From Microbacterium sp. SY138 (GTDB lineage Bacteria; Actinomycetota; Actinomycetes; Actinomycetales; Microbacteriaceae), in contig NZ_CP155793.1 of the NCBI RefSeq assembly GCF_039729145.1, positions 3,596,001-3,660,000 of the forward strand: a stretch of 64,000 nucleotides of DNA, given 5' to 3'. A program made the translations under genes and the position numbers. The notes beneath the pieces are model-generated. The model did no database searches. It worked only from the letters and a program-made list of their open reading frames with translations, and was not told the origin of the DNA. Of the stretch, positions 1 to 8,794 are shown one piece after another (position 1 is the first letter of the stretch; each line of letters starts with the position of its first letter).

Positions 1-298
1 CCCAGTCGTCGGCGACCGCGGCGGGCGGCTCCCCCTCGAGGATGGCCGGAGTCGGACGCGGACGGTCGGAACCACGACGCGTCGCGGGCGGAGGCGGCGG
101 GATCACCGCGTCGGACGCGGATACGTCGGAGGGGATGTCCGCGGGTGGCGGGGTCAGCAGACCCTCCGGGATCGGGATCTCGGGTGGGGGCGGCGGGATG
201 ACGACGTCGGCGGGCGGGATCAGCGGCTCGTCCGGGAGGGCGCCCGGCTCGTCCGGGACGACCGGCTCTTCCGGGGGTGTGCCGCTGACATCGCTCAT
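1..298 (-). CDS. Unidentified protein, N-terminal part only
   Basis: This frame starts with ATG at 298-296, one base after the dcd stop codon, and runs off the left edge with no stop. About 99 residues are visible. They are very rich in proline, glutamate and acidic residues, with short stretches of PPPPP, which suggests a disordered N-terminal tail ahead of a domain outside the window. The one-base spacing to dcd suggests co-transcription. I do not recognise the family, and no function can be assigned from the visible part. Confidence 0.6.
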   Translation of the reverse strand, partial: MSDVSGTPPEEPVVPDEPGALPDEPLIPPADVVIPPPPPEIPIPEGLLTPPPADIPSDVSASDAVIPPPPPATRRGSDRPRPTPAILEGEPPAAVADDW

Positions 299-299
299 C

Positions 300-905
300 T
301 CAGCCTCCGACTGCTCCGATGTCGGTCGTGCCGACATCCGTCCGATGGAAGTTCTGGAACGACCGGGAGGCGGTCGGTCCGCGCTGACCCTGGTACCGGT
401 TTCCGTAGGGGCCGGAGCCGTACGGGTTCTCAGCGGGCGAGGTGAGGCGGAAGAAGCAGAGCTGGCCGATCTTCATCCCCGGCCACAGCTTGATGGGAAG
501 GGTCGCGACGTTCGCGAGTTCGAGCGTGACGTGCCCGGTGAACCCCGGGTCGATGAACCCCGCGGTCGAGTGGGTGATGAGCCCGAGGCGCCCGAGGGAC
601 GACTTGCCCTCGAGACGTGCCGCGATGTCGTCGGGCAGCGTGACCTGCTCGAACGTCGCCCCGAGCGCGAACTCGCCGGGGTGCAGGATGAACGGCTCGT
701 CGGGGTCGACCTCGATCAGGCGCGTGAGCTCCGGCTGGTCGACCGAAGGATCGATGAACGGATACTTGTGGTTGTCGAACAGCCGGAAGTACCGGTCCAA
801 GCGCACGTCGATGCTCGACGGCTGGATCATCCCGTCTTCGCGCGGTTCGAGGCCGATGCGGCCGGATGCGAGTTCTGCCTTGATGTCGCGGTCGCTGAGA
901 AGCAC
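300..905 (-). CDS. dcd: dCTP deaminase, probably dUMP-forming
   Basis: The 201-residue protein makes dUMP or dUTP from dCTP for thymidylate synthesis. The signature [19 protein letters not shown] lies near residues 99-117, followed by [13 protein letters not shown] and the C-terminal YQGQRGPT motif. It resembles the mycobacterial enzyme throughout, including the HSTAGF segment associated with the bifunctional deaminase/dUTPase, so the dUMP-forming activity is likely but inferred from family knowledge. The start is GTG at 905. A TAGGCT hexamer ends six bases upstream, so the mRNA is probably leaderless. That hexamer overlaps the stop codon of the upstream IclR gene on the same strand. Confidence 0.96.
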   Translation of the reverse strand: MLLSDRDIKAELASGRIGLEPREDGMIQPSSIDVRLDRYFRLFDNHKYPFIDPSVDQPELTRLIEVDPDEPFILHPGEFALGATFEQVTLPDDIAARLEGKSSLGRLGLITHSTAGFIDPGFTGHVTLELANVATLPIKLWPGMKIGQLCFFRLTSPAENPYGSGPYGNRYQGQRGPTASRSFQNFHRTDVGTTDIGAVGG

Positions 906-911
906 GGGTTC

Positions 912-917
912 AGCCTA
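912..917 (-). promoter_or_regulatory. Leaderless -10 element of dcd
   Basis: TAGGCT on the minus strand lies exactly six bases before the GTG of dcd, and no Shine-Dalgarno sequence fits between. It overlaps the TAG stop of the IclR gene (915-917). The same arrangement recurs at about ten other genes in the window. Confidence 0.55.
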
Positions 918-1709
918 GTTGCCGGGAGCGAGACCGTGGAGGCGCATCCCGGTTCGAATGCGCAGCACGGTACGTCGAAGAGGTTCCACCATCGAGTGCG
1001 GCCATCGTTCGTCAGTGCGACTGGTCGGCATCGTGATGCTCACCGCAGCGGCGACGCCCGTCTCCTCGGGCCACGTCAGCGGCATCGCCACGCATCTGCA
1101 GCCCTCGATGAACTCCTCATCATCCACGAAGTAGCCCACATCACGCCCTTTCTCGATGACGGCGAGGATGTCGTCGGGGTCGGTGATCGTCCGGGCCGTG
1201 AGCCGCGGGATCGCGACCTGATGCAGGCGGTGGATCACGTCGTCGTCGCCGAGCGTGCTCAGCAGAGCCTTCCCGATGCCGGTTGCGTGCGCATGGAGGC
1301 GCATGCCCACACTCGACGCCAGGCGCATGGGGTTCGGCGAAGGACTGATCGCGATATAGACGTTCTCCACGCCGTCCAGCCGCGCCATCTGCACGGTTTC
1401 TCCCGTCTCGTCGGTGAGCGCACGCATGAGCGCTGGCCCCGATTCGAGAAGCAGACTGTGCCCGTCGTATCGCTGCCCGATCTGCCAGGCCTTGAGCCCC
1501 AGCGAGTACCGCTTGCTCGACACGTCGTATTCGACCCACCCCGCGGCGACCAGCGTGCGGAGCAGCCCATGCGCGCTCGACCGCGGCAATCCCAGTTCAG
1601 CGAGGAGCGCAGGGAAGGTCTGACCCTCGGTCGTCGCAAGGTGCTCGATGATCTCCAGAGCCCGACCGGCGGATTTCACGGCAAGGGGGGCCTGCGCGGT
1701 GTCCGTCAT
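915..1709 (-). CDS. IclR-family transcriptional regulator (RhmR-like)
   Basis: The protein has 264 residues from ATG at 1709, chosen because GAGGGAG precedes it; a longer frame reaches 1754 but has no ribosome site. Residues about 10-75 form the winged helix-turn-helix of IclR proteins (ALEIIEHL, then LPRSSAHGLLRTL). The remainder is the GAF-like effector domain with GETVQMARLDG and ATGIGKALL. It is divergent from the L-rhamnonate genes, as rhmR is in enterobacteria, so it probably controls them in response to rhamnonate or a breakdown product. The assignment to this pathway rests on context. Confidence 0.9.
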   Translation of the reverse strand: MTDTAQAPLAVKSAGRALEIIEHLATTEGQTFPALLAELGLPRSSAHGLLRTLVAAGWVEYDVSSKRYSLGLKAWQIGQRYDGHSLLLESGPALMRALTDETGETVQMARLDGVENVYIAISPSPNPMRLASSVGMRLHAHATGIGKALLSTLGDDDVIHRLHQVAIPRLTARTITDPDDILAVIEKGRDVGYFVDDEEFIEGCRCVAMPLTWPEETGVAAAVSITMPTSRTDERWPHSMVEPLRRTVLRIRTGMRLHGLAPGN

Positions 1710-1763
1710 ATCTCCCTCGATGGCTGCGTTGTGTCCGACGCGAACGTGTGCCACACTATCGCG

Positions 1764-1801
1764 CGTTCAGGTCTGAGACATCTCGTTCATATACGTGAAC
1801 G
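1764..1801. promoter_or_regulatory. Candidate IclR operator in the divergent promoter
   Basis: The inverted repeat CGTTCA-N6-TGAACG lies at 1784-1801 between the IclR gene and the transporter. A further CGTTCA half-site starts at 1764, exactly 20 bases upstream, inside a second partial dyad (TCAG-GT-CTGA). Half-sites spaced two helical turns apart suit a dimer-of-dimers such as IclR proteins form. The binding assignment is inference. Confidence 0.5.
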
Positions 1802-1833
1802 CATTGGATTCCCTCGTCAATGGAGATGCCCTG

Positions 1834-3177
1834 ATGTCCACCCCGTCCTCCGTGCGGCCCGAACTGGCCGCCATCGTCCGCAAGGTCACGCTCCGGCTGA
1901 TCCCGATCCTGCTCCTGATGTACATCCTCGCCTTCCTCGACCGAGCCAACCTCGGATTCGCCAAGGCGGCCTGGCAAGCCGATACCGGGATCTCGGATGC
2001 CGCCTACGCCCTCGGCGCCGGCATCTTCTTCCTCGGCTATGCCCTCTTCGAGGTGCCGTCGAACCTCATCATGCGCAAGGTCGGAGCCAAGATCTGGCTC
2101 GCTCGCATCATGATCTCCTGGGGCATCGTGTCCTCATTGATGGTGTTCGCCACGAACGAGTGGATCTTCTACGGGCTGCGGGTTCTCCTCGGCATCACCG
2201 AGGCCGGGTTCTTCCCCGGTGTCATCCTGTTCCTCACGTATTGGGTACCGCTGCAGTTCCGCGCGCGCGTCAATGGACTCTTCTACTTCGGCGCACCTCT
2301 CGCGTTCATCTTCGGTGGACCGCTGTCCGGCATGCTGCTCGACCTGGACGACAAGGTCGGCATCCACGGCTGGCAGCTGATGTTCCTGGTGACCGGCATC
2401 CTCACCGTGCTCGTCGGCGTCGTCGCCTTCTTCTACCTCGATAACGGCCCGAAGGACGCGAAGTGGCTGCGTGAAAGCGAGCGCTCGAGCCTGCTGGCCG
2501 CCCTCGAGGCAGAGGATTCCGCCAAGGAGAACCACTCGCCACGGGGCGCTCTGCGCGCGCTCGGGAACCCGATCGTGCTCTACTTCGCCGCGATCTACCT
2601 GACGATCCAGATGAGCGTCTACGGCGTGACCTTCTACCTGCCCACTCAGATCGCCACGATCGTCGGCAAACCCGTCGGCCTCGAGGTGGGCCTGCTGACA
2701 GCCGTGCCATGGACGTTCGCGCTCATCGTCACCTTCATGCTCTCCCGGCTCGCGGACAGCACCGGCCAGCGTCGCCTCATCGCGACGTGCGCACTCGCCG
2801 CCGCGGGGGTCGGGATCGTCCTGTCCGCCGTGATCCAGGATCCGCTCATCGCGCTGGCGGCTCTGAGCGTCGGCGCCGCGGGATTCATCTCGGTGCAGCC
2901 GGTGTTCTGGACGCTGCCGACCTCGTTCCTCCTCGGAGCTGCCGCGGCGAGCGGCATCGCGCTCATCAACTCGCTCGGCAGTCTCGGCGGCTTCCTCGCG
3001 CCGATTCTCAAGAACTGGGCCGACGCCACTTTCGGCGACAACGCAGGACTCATCATCTTGGCCATCATCGCGTTGTCCGGCGCCGCCCTCATCGCCCTGA
3101 GCCGGGTCGTGAGCCCCGCCGTTCGCGAGACGGACGGCATCGGACTCACCACAACCACCACAGCCCGCCCACTCTGA
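1834..3177 (+). CDS. MFS transporter, anion:cation symporter family (RhmT-like)
   Basis: The 447-residue membrane protein has about 12 predicted helices. It shows the ACS-family N-terminus (LAFLDRANLGFAKAAW near residues 35-50) and FEVPSNLIMRKVGA, typical of hexonate, tartrate and rhamnonate importers. ATG at 1834 is preferred over an in-frame GTG at 1795, because GGAG lies eight bases before it and the GTG falls inside the putative operator. It opens an operon with a dehydrogenase, RhmD and an FAH hydrolase, matching the rhmT-rhmD arrangement, so L-rhamnonate or a similar sugar acid is the likely substrate. Confidence 0.88.
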   Translation: MSTPSSVRPELAAIVRKVTLRLIPILLLMYILAFLDRANLGFAKAAWQADTGISDAAYALGAGIFFLGYALFEVPSNLIMRKVGAKIWLARIMISWGIVSSLMVFATNEWIFYGLRVLLGITEAGFFPGVILFLTYWVPLQFRARVNGLFYFGAPLAFIFGGPLSGMLLDLDDKVGIHGWQLMFLVTGILTVLVGVVAFFYLDNGPKDAKWLRESERSSLLAALEAEDSAKENHSPRGALRALGNPIVLYFAAIYLTIQMSVYGVTFYLPTQIATIVGKPVGLEVGLLTAVPWTFALIVTFMLSRLADSTGQRRLIATCALAAAGVGIVLSAVIQDPLIALAALSVGAAGFISVQPVFWTLPTSFLLGAAAASGIALINSLGSLGGFLAPILKNWADATFGDNAGLIILAIIALSGAALIALSRVVSPAVRETDGIGLTTTTTARPL

Positions 3178-3206
3178 CCGCGTCCGGCAGAAAAGGAGAC
3201 ACCCTC

Positions 3207-4244
3207 ATGCGCGAGCTCATCCTCACCGAGATCGGACGCCTCGAGGTCCACGAAGCCCCGATCCCGACCCCGGGCCCCGACGAAGTGCTCATCCGCGTGG
3301 TGGCGACCGGGATCTGCGGATCCGACGTCCACGGGTACACCGGAGAGAATGGCCGACGCTTTCCCGGCCAGGTGATGGGGCACGAGTCCAGCGGGACGAT
3401 CGCCGCCACCGGGGCGGAGGTGGACGGTCTCGCCGAGGGCACCCCGGTGACCTTCAATCCGGTCGTCGTTCCGGCCGCGGATGCGGCTGCCTTCGCCGGG
3501 CGCGAGCAGCACCATCCCGGCAAGCACGTCATCGGGGTGGCGCGGGACGTCCCCGCTGCGTTCGCGGACTACGTCGTCGTGCCCGGACGCAACGTGGTCG
3601 CACTGCCCGATGGTCTGCCGATCGAACTGGGCGCACTGATCGAGCCGCTCGCCGTGGCCGTGCATGCCGTGCGCCGCCTCCCTGCCGGACGCCTCGGCCG
3701 GGTGCTCGTTATCGGCGGCGGCCCGATCGGGCAATCGATCGTGATCGCGCTGCGTGATGCGGGCGCGGGGACGGTGTTCGTGAGCGAGATGGACGCCGCT
3801 CGCCGCGAGCTCGTCCAGCACCTCGGGGCCGAGACCATAGATCCCGCTGATGGTCCGATCGCCGACCAGCTCCGGGCGCGTGGAGGCCTCGTCGATGCTG
3901 CTCTGGACGCGGTGGGAATCACTCCTACGCTGCGTGACGCGTTGACCAGCACGACCCTCGGAGCGCCGATCTGCCTGGTCGGGATGGGCGCCCCGCAGGT
4001 GAGCATCGACGCTTTTCTCGTCAGCACCGAGGAGAGATCGCTCATCGGCAGCTTCACGTATGGATCAGATGACTTCACCGACGCCACCGAGATCATCGGC
4101 GCCGAACCGGAGGTCTATCGAGCGCTGATCAGCCGCGAGATCGACGTCTCCGCCGCCGACGACGCCTTCACCGCCCTCGCAGCGGGCGACGGCACCCCGG
4201 GCAAGGTCCTTGTCCGGTTCGACCGAGAGGAAACGACACGATGA
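3207..4244 (+). CDS. Medium-chain dehydrogenase without structural zinc site
   Basis: The 345-residue protein belongs to the zinc-dependent alcohol dehydrogenase superfamily. Catalytic zinc ligands are present: Cys37 in GICGSDVH, the GHE pair at 59-60, and [10 protein letters not shown]. The Rossmann motif is VIGGGPIG. The usual four-cysteine structural zinc lobe is absent; residues about 82-110 read [16 protein letters not shown] and contain no cysteine. In the operon it precedes rhmD with a 4-base ATGA overlap. The most economical role is oxidation of 2-keto-3-deoxy-L-rhamnonate to the 2,4-diketo acid, the step before the hydrolase. That step is catalysed by an SDR in described systems, so the role is inference. 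Confidence 0.85.
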   Translation: MRELILTEIGRLEVHEAPIPTPGPDEVLIRVVATGICGSDVHGYTGENGRRFPGQVMGHESSGTIAATGAEVDGLAEGTPVTFNPVVVPAADAAAFAGREQHHPGKHVIGVARDVPAAFADYVVVPGRNVVALPDGLPIELGALIEPLAVAVHAVRRLPAGRLGRVLVIGGGPIGQSIVIALRDAGAGTVFVSEMDAARRELVQHLGAETIDPADGPIADQLRARGGLVDAALDAVGITPTLRDALTSTTLGAPICLVGMGAPQVSIDAFLVSTEERSLIGSFTYGSDDFTDATEIIGAEPEVYRALISREIDVSAADDAFTALAAGDGTPGKVLVRFDREETTR

Positions 4245-5419
4245 CCGGCACTCCCACCATCCGCGAGGTCCGCGCCTACACCGTCCGCGGCGGTGGGGCA
4301 GACTACCACGACCAAGAAGCCGACCACTGGATCGACGATCACATCGCGACTCCCATGAGCGTCTACCCGGAGTATCGGCAGTCGCGCCAGAGTTTCGGGC
4401 TCAACGTGCTGGGCACCCTGGTGGTAGAGATCGAGGCCAGCGACGGCACGGTCGGGTTCTCTGTGACGACCGCGGGCGAGATCGGCGCATTCATCGTGGA
4501 GAAACACCTCGCTCGATTCCTCGAGGGTCGGAAGATCACCGACATCGAACGCATCTGGGATCAGATGTACAAGTCGACCTTGTATTACGGGCGTCGAGGC
4601 GTGGTCCTGAACGCGATCAGCGGCGTCGATCTCGCCCTCTACGACCTGCTGGGCCGGGTACGGCAGGTTCCGGTGTTCGAGTTGCTGGGTGGCTCGGTGC
4701 GCGACGAGCTCCAGTTCTACGCCACGGGCGCGCGCCCCGATCGTGCGAAGGAGCTCGGGTTCATCGGTGGGAAGATGCCGCTCCACCACGGCCCTGCCGA
4801 GGGCGAGGAAGGGATGCGGAAGAACATCGCTCTGCTGGCCGAGATGCGGGAGAGGGTCGGCGATGACTTCTGGCTGATGTACGACTGCTGGATGTCGCTC
4901 GACGTCGACTACGCGACGCGCCTCGCCCATGCCGCTGCCGACTACGGCCTCAAATGGATCGAGGAGGCGCTCATCCCCGACGACTATTGGGGATACGCAG
5001 AACTGCGCAAGCGGGCACCGGCGTCGATGTTGATCACGACCGGCGAACACGAGGCCACTCGCTGGGGGTTCCGACAGCTGCTCGAGACCGGCGTCGATCT
5101 GATCCAGCCCGACGTGGGATGGTGCGGCGGCATCACCGAGCTACTGAAGATCTCCGCCCTCGCCGACGCCCACGGCACCATGGTCGTTCCACACGGCTCA
5201 TCCGTGTACTCGTACCACTTCGTCGTGACGCGGACGAACAGCCCATTCGCCGAGTTCCTCATGATGCATCCGACCGCCGAGGAGATCGTCCCGATGTTCT
5301 CTCCGATGCTCGTCGGCGAGCCCGTTCCGGTGAAGGGCCGGCTCAAGGTTCCGGAGACTCCCGGCTTCGGTGTCGAGCTCTCCGACACGATCGACAAGCA
5401 CCGCCCCTACACACACTGA
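4241..5419 (+). CDS. rhmD: L-rhamnonate dehydratase
   Basis: The 392-residue enolase-superfamily enzyme removes water from L-rhamnonate to give 2-keto-3-deoxy-L-rhamnonate. It follows E. coli RhmD closely: [20 protein letters not shown] near the N-terminus, [26 protein letters not shown], the metal-ligand segments containing YDCWMS, KWIEEAL and [15 protein letters not shown], and the catalytic-His segment [11 protein letters not shown], ending KHRPYTH. The length matches the family (about 400). The ATG overlaps the previous stop by four bases, so translation is coupled. This is the most specific gene of the cluster and identifies the substrate. Confidence 0.95.
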   Translation: MTGTPTIREVRAYTVRGGGADYHDQEADHWIDDHIATPMSVYPEYRQSRQSFGLNVLGTLVVEIEASDGTVGFSVTTAGEIGAFIVEKHLARFLEGRKITDIERIWDQMYKSTLYYGRRGVVLNAISGVDLALYDLLGRVRQVPVFELLGGSVRDELQFYATGARPDRAKELGFIGGKMPLHHGPAEGEEGMRKNIALLAEMRERVGDDFWLMYDCWMSLDVDYATRLAHAAADYGLKWIEEALIPDDYWGYAELRKRAPASMLITTGEHEATRWGFRQLLETGVDLIQPDVGWCGGITELLKISALADAHGTMVVPHGSSVYSYHFVVTRTNSPFAEFLMMHPTAEEIVPMFSPMLVGEPVPVKGRLKVPETPGFGVELSDTIDKHRPYTH

Positions 5420-5436
5420 ACCTGGAGACACGACAC

Positions 5437-6291
5437 ATGGAATTCCTCCGACTCGGGGCGGCCGGCGCCGAACGACCCGCCGTGCGCCAGGACGGCCGCG
5501 TCCACGATCTCACCGTCCTTACTGTAGACATCGATGGCGCCTTCCTCGCTCGCGACGGGATAGCCCGTACCCGTGAAGCCCTCGCTGCCGGCGCTCTCCC
5601 CGAACTCGACGGTGCTGCGGCGCTGCGGGTCGGCCCACCGATCGCCCGTCCGATGGCGGTGCTGTGCATCGGGCAGAACTATGCCGCTCATGCGGCCGAG
5701 TCGGGCGATGCTCCGCCTGTCGTGCCGATCCTCTTCCACAAGCACCCCAACACGATCATCGGAGCATTCGACGACGTGATGATTCCGCCCGGCGCGGAGA
5801 AGGTGGACTGGGAGGTGGAACTCGGTGTGGTGATCGGCACCCGGGCGCGATACCTCGAGAGCCCGGAACAGGCACTCGCACACGTGGCCGGATACGTCGT
5901 CTCGCACGATGTCTCCGAACGCGCGTTCCAGGTCGAGCAGTCCGGCGGGCAGTGGTCGAAGGGAAAGAACGCGGAGACCTTCAATCCGCTCGGCCCGGCT
6001 CTCGTGCCCGCAGACGAGGTCGACCCGCAGGCACTGCGACTCTGGTCGACCGTGAACGGCGAACCCCGTCAGGACTCGAACACCGCAGACATGATCTTCA
6101 CCGTGGCGCAGATCGTGCACCACTTGTCGCAGTACCTCGTGCTCGAACCGGGCGACTTGATCAATACGGGCACGCCACAGGGCGTCGCGCTGTCGGGCCG
6201 CTACCCATACCTCCGCTCCGGGGACGTCGTCGAGATCGGCATCGAAGCGCTCGGGCGACAGCGGCAGCGCCTGGTCGACACGCGACTCTGA
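5437..6291 (+). CDS. FAH-family hydrolase, probable 2,4-diketo-3-deoxy-L-rhamnonate hydrolase
   Basis: The 284-residue protein has the fumarylacetoacetate hydrolase fold. Metal ligands are visible in the DWEVELGVVIG segment and in SHDVSERAFQ, with CIGQNYAAHA and the C-terminal NTGTPQGVALS. GKNAETFNPLGP is characteristic of the sugar-acid diketo hydrolases (LRA6 type). ATG 5437 has GGAG ten bases upstream and the gene follows rhmD by 17 bases. Together with the dehydrogenase it would cleave the diketo acid to pyruvate and L-lactate. An aldolase of the RhmA type is absent, which supports this hydrolytic route. Confidence 0.88.
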   Translation: MEFLRLGAAGAERPAVRQDGRVHDLTVLTVDIDGAFLARDGIARTREALAAGALPELDGAAALRVGPPIARPMAVLCIGQNYAAHAAESGDAPPVVPILFHKHPNTIIGAFDDVMIPPGAEKVDWEVELGVVIGTRARYLESPEQALAHVAGYVVSHDVSERAFQVEQSGGQWSKGKNAETFNPLGPALVPADEVDPQALRLWSTVNGEPRQDSNTADMIFTVAQIVHHLSQYLVLEPGDLINTGTPQGVALSGRYPYLRSGDVVEIGIEALGRQRQRLVDTRL

Positions 6292-6299
6292 GCCGGGCT

Positions 6300-6328
6300 T
6301 TGGCCAACGCCCGAGACACAGGTAGGCT
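6300..6328 (+). promoter_or_regulatory. Promoter of the tRNA-Gly gene
   Basis: TTGGCC (6300-6305) and TAGGCT (6323-6328) are separated by 17 bases. Transcription would start near 6335, about 20 bases before the mature tRNA. The promoter begins nine bases after the hydrolase stop codon. Confidence 0.6.
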
Positions 6329-6355
6329 TGCCCTCACCTGCTCTCGGGCGGGTAC

Positions 6356-6429
6356 GGGGCTGTAGTTCAATGGTAGAACTTCTGCTTCCCAAGCAGACAG
6401 CGCGGGTTCGATTCCCGTCAGCCCCTCCA
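6356..6429 (+). tRNA. tRNA-Gly (anticodon CCC)
   Basis: The acceptor stem GGGGCTG pairs with CAGCCCC. The D arm contains AGTTCAATGGTAGAACT. The anticodon stem CTGC/GCAG encloses TTCCCAA, giving anticodon CCC, and the T arm contains GCGGGTTCGATTCCCGT. The discriminator is T at 6426 and CCA is encoded at 6427-6429. The anomalous recombinase/MFS segment lies immediately downstream, as at many tRNA integration sites, but I found no second copy of the tRNA 3' end to mark an att site. Confidence 0.97.
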
Positions 6430-6520
6430 CACAGCTATCCCCCGTTTCGCGGTGCTTTCGACCGCCACATTCTCGCGACTCCGTGGCGCCTTTGGCGTGT
6501 TCCGTGCCAGAGACGTGCAC

Positions 6521-7798
6521 TCAGTCCGTTCCCTTGGTAGCCGAAGACGCTGGATTCTCGACCTGACCAGGATTCGGCACCGGCACGACAGTTCGTATAG
6601 GGCTACAGACGAACACGATCGCAAACGCTATGTATCCGACGGCGAGCACGACCAACGCGCTGCGTGTGCCCAGGAGCTCGGCCATCGCACCGCCCAAGAC
6701 GGCTCCGACCGGGATCGTCGCAGCGTTCAACACTTGAGAGACGGAGCTGACTCTCCCCTGGAGATGCGGCGGCGTGAAATGTAGCCGGAGCGTCATGAGC
6801 GCCACGCCGCCGAGCGCGATTCCGAAGCTCACCGTGAACACACCGACAGCGAACAGCGCGACGGACGAGCCCGATTGCGTCGCAGGCAACAGCAACGACG
6901 AGGGAGCGGTGAAGACGAACGCAAAGGTCGCCACCTTGCCGAGCCCATAGCGGCTGATGAGTCTCCCACTGACGAGCGCCGCAGTCAGCCCGCCGACACC
7001 GCCCGCGGTAAGGACGAATCCGATGGTGTCCGAAGCGACACCAAGGTCTCGCGAGAGGTACAGGATATCTAGTGCACCGCTGGCGGAGAGAAGCAGGTTG
7101 GCGGTCGCGGCGCCCATAGTGATCCACATCAGAATTCGGCTTGAGCGCAGGGCTCCCAACCCCTCGCCGATCTCAATCGTGAGTCGCCGTCGGGGTGGCG
7201 GCGGCGGAGCGGCCTGACCGACGATCGTCAGGAGCGCCACAGCGCAGATGAGAAAGCAACCCGCGGTGATGAACAGCGTGTTGGAGGCGCCGATCAGCGC
7301 GACCAGGAGACCACCAACGGCCGGCCCTACTACCCGGGCCGCCGAGCGCCCCGCCTGCATCGACCCCGTCGCCGATGCATAGTCGTTCGACGGAACAACC
7401 TGGCGCAGATACGGCGTGAAGGCTGATTGGGACATCGCGGTGAACACTCCCGTCGTGAAGGCAAGCGCCAACAGCACGGGGAGCGTCAGCAGCTCGAGCT
7501 GCGCTGCCACAGGGACGGCGCTGAGGCTCGCCACCCGACCAAAGTTCGCCGTTACGAGGATCATGCGGCAGCGTTGCTGGCTTCGATCGACCAGGGCGCC
7601 CAGAAGGAGGCCGAGGATCGCAGCAGGCAACCACTGGAGCGCTTCGAGCAGTCCGACGACGAATGCGGACGCCTGCAGCTGCTCGATCGCGATCAGCGGC
7701 AGCGCAACGACAGCGACCATCGTGCCTGCCGCACTGACAGTTTCTGCGACGAGGAACGTGGTGAACGGCTTACCGAGCGTGCGGAACCCCGTGGTCAT
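6521..7798 (-). CDS. MFS exporter, DHA3/EntS-like
   Basis: The 425-residue protein has 12 predicted helices, with LLGALVDRSQQRCRM after helix 2 and a long proline-rich central loop (PPPPPPRRR). This is the layout of DHA3-type macrolide or siderophore efflux proteins; the cargo cannot be read from sequence. Its ATG overlaps the stop of the recombinase-like gene by four bases (ATGA at 7798-7795), so the two are translated together. Base composition is visibly less GC-rich than in neighbouring genes, suggesting acquisition. The last 90 bases before the tRNA hold no gene. Confidence 0.85.
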   Translation of the reverse strand: MTTGFRTLGKPFTTFLVAETVSAAGTMVAVVALPLIAIEQLQASAFVVGLLEALQWLPAAILGLLLGALVDRSQQRCRMILVTANFGRVASLSAVPVAAQLELLTLPVLLALAFTTGVFTAMSQSAFTPYLRQVVPSNDYASATGSMQAGRSAARVVGPAVGGLLVALIGASNTLFITAGCFLICAVALLTIVGQAAPPPPPRRRLTIEIGEGLGALRSSRILMWITMGAATANLLLSASGALDILYLSRDLGVASDTIGFVLTAGGVGGLTAALVSGRLISRYGLGKVATFAFVFTAPSSLLLPATQSGSSVALFAVGVFTVSFGIALGGVALMTLRLHFTPPHLQGRVSSVSQVLNAATIPVGAVLGGAMAELLGTRSALVVLAVGYIAFAIVFVCSPIRTVVPVPNPGQVENPASSATKGTD

Positions 7799-8694
7799 CC
7801 GGCGTTCCGCTCAGAGCTGTGGGGTGTGTGTTCACCGGTGACCTGGCCGTTGCGACGCTTATGCCATTCACGGATTTGCGCGTCACTGTCTTCGCTCGAG
7901 AATGAGACGAAGTCGCTGTGAAGCGACCCCGTGCTTTGGCCGATTCGGTCACGGATCACGGCTTCCGGCACGCCGCCCGCTACCAGATCGGCAACGTGCG
8001 CGCGCCGGAGATCGGTGAGGTGAACGTCAACCCCCGCCGTGGCGCAGTACTGCGCCCACCGATGCTGAACTGATTGGTAGCGCAACGGCGTGTCACGGCC
8101 CGACGCGGTGAATAGGGGGCCCGAGGACACTGCCAGAAAGCGCAAGTGATTGGTCAGCCTCAGCAGAACGTCTCGATTGTCCACGAGCACACGCCTGCGT
8201 TTGCCGCCCCACCCTGTCACGTAAAGGGATGCGGATGCTTCCTCAAAGTCCTGCACCTGCAGAGCTAACACTTCACCAGGCCGGAGTCCGAGGTGAGCAA
8301 GCAATCCGAACACCAACTGGTCTCGGTCTGCATAGTGAGGCATCGCTGCGAACACGGCATCGATCTCCGTCCTGAGGTTCCGGGAGGAGCGACGCGGCGG
8401 CTCTTCGGCGCGCGCCCGTTCGCGGCCTCCATGAGGAGGCAGGAGGTCCGCTCGCCCGCAATCGCGGAGAAGCCCTCGCAAAGCGGACAGTCGCCGTGCA
8501 CGTGTGGCGATGGCTTGAGCCGTCGGCCAGGCCAGATACTCGCTCACCACGTCACCATCGATCCCGCCTCCGTGCTCGGCGGCAATTCTGACCAAGACCC
8601 TTAGGTCTGTCTCATAGCCACGTATCGTGCTCGGCCGGCGCCCCACACGGCGCAGTTCCTCCATGTACGAACTAAGCGCTTCTTCCGCCTCCAT
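7795..8694 (-). CDS. Tyrosine-recombinase-like protein lacking the nucleophile
   Basis: The 299-residue protein has an N-terminal SAM-like core-binding domain (residues 1-90) and a C-terminal recombinase fold. Arg138 (GLRPGEV), Lys165 (GGKRRR) and Arg230 (TDLRRAH) align with the catalytic R, K and R. The HxxR histidine is Thr227, the GH histidine is Gln253, and the position of the nucleophilic tyrosine, nine residues after it as in XerD, is Phe262. No tyrosine occurs after residue 216. It should therefore be unable to cut DNA and may be a DNA-binding relic or regulator. It is translationally coupled to the MFS exporter. Confidence 0.85.
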   Translation of the reverse strand: MEAEEALSSYMEELRRVGRRPSTIRGYETDLRVLVRIAAEHGGGIDGDVVSEYLAWPTAQAIATRARRLSALRGLLRDCGRADLLPPHGGRERARAEEPPRRSSRNLRTEIDAVFAAMPHYADRDQLVFGLLAHLGLRPGEVLALQVQDFEEASASLYVTGWGGKRRRVLVDNRDVLLRLTNHLRFLAVSSGPLFTASGRDTPLRYQSVQHRWAQYCATAGVDVHLTDLRRAHVADLVAGGVPEAVIRDRIGQSTGSLHSDFVSFSSEDSDAQIREWHKRRNGQVTGEHTPHSSERNAG

Positions 8695-8794
8695 ACTGCG
8701 ACAATATCGATTGACACAGTTTTTTGGGAAGGCGACCTTCGATGGTCAAGGCCGACCGGCCCTCGGTGACGGGCGGAACGATCGAGGTCTTGGC

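Noticed and set aside
42..2444. An 800-residue open frame on the plus strand
   Set aside because: It runs antisense to dcd and the IclR gene and then out of frame through the transporter. It has no homology motifs and is a by-product of GC-rich codon bias.
6449..6465. Terminator after tRNA-Gly
   Set aside because: GCGGT/ACCGC gives only five pairs and no T-tract follows.
6356..8700. A tRNA-Gly att-bounded genomic island
   Set aside because: The position and composition fit, but no second copy of the tRNA 3' end was found up to 9.1 kb, and the recombinase-like protein lacks its nucleophile. Only the insert is reported, not att sites.
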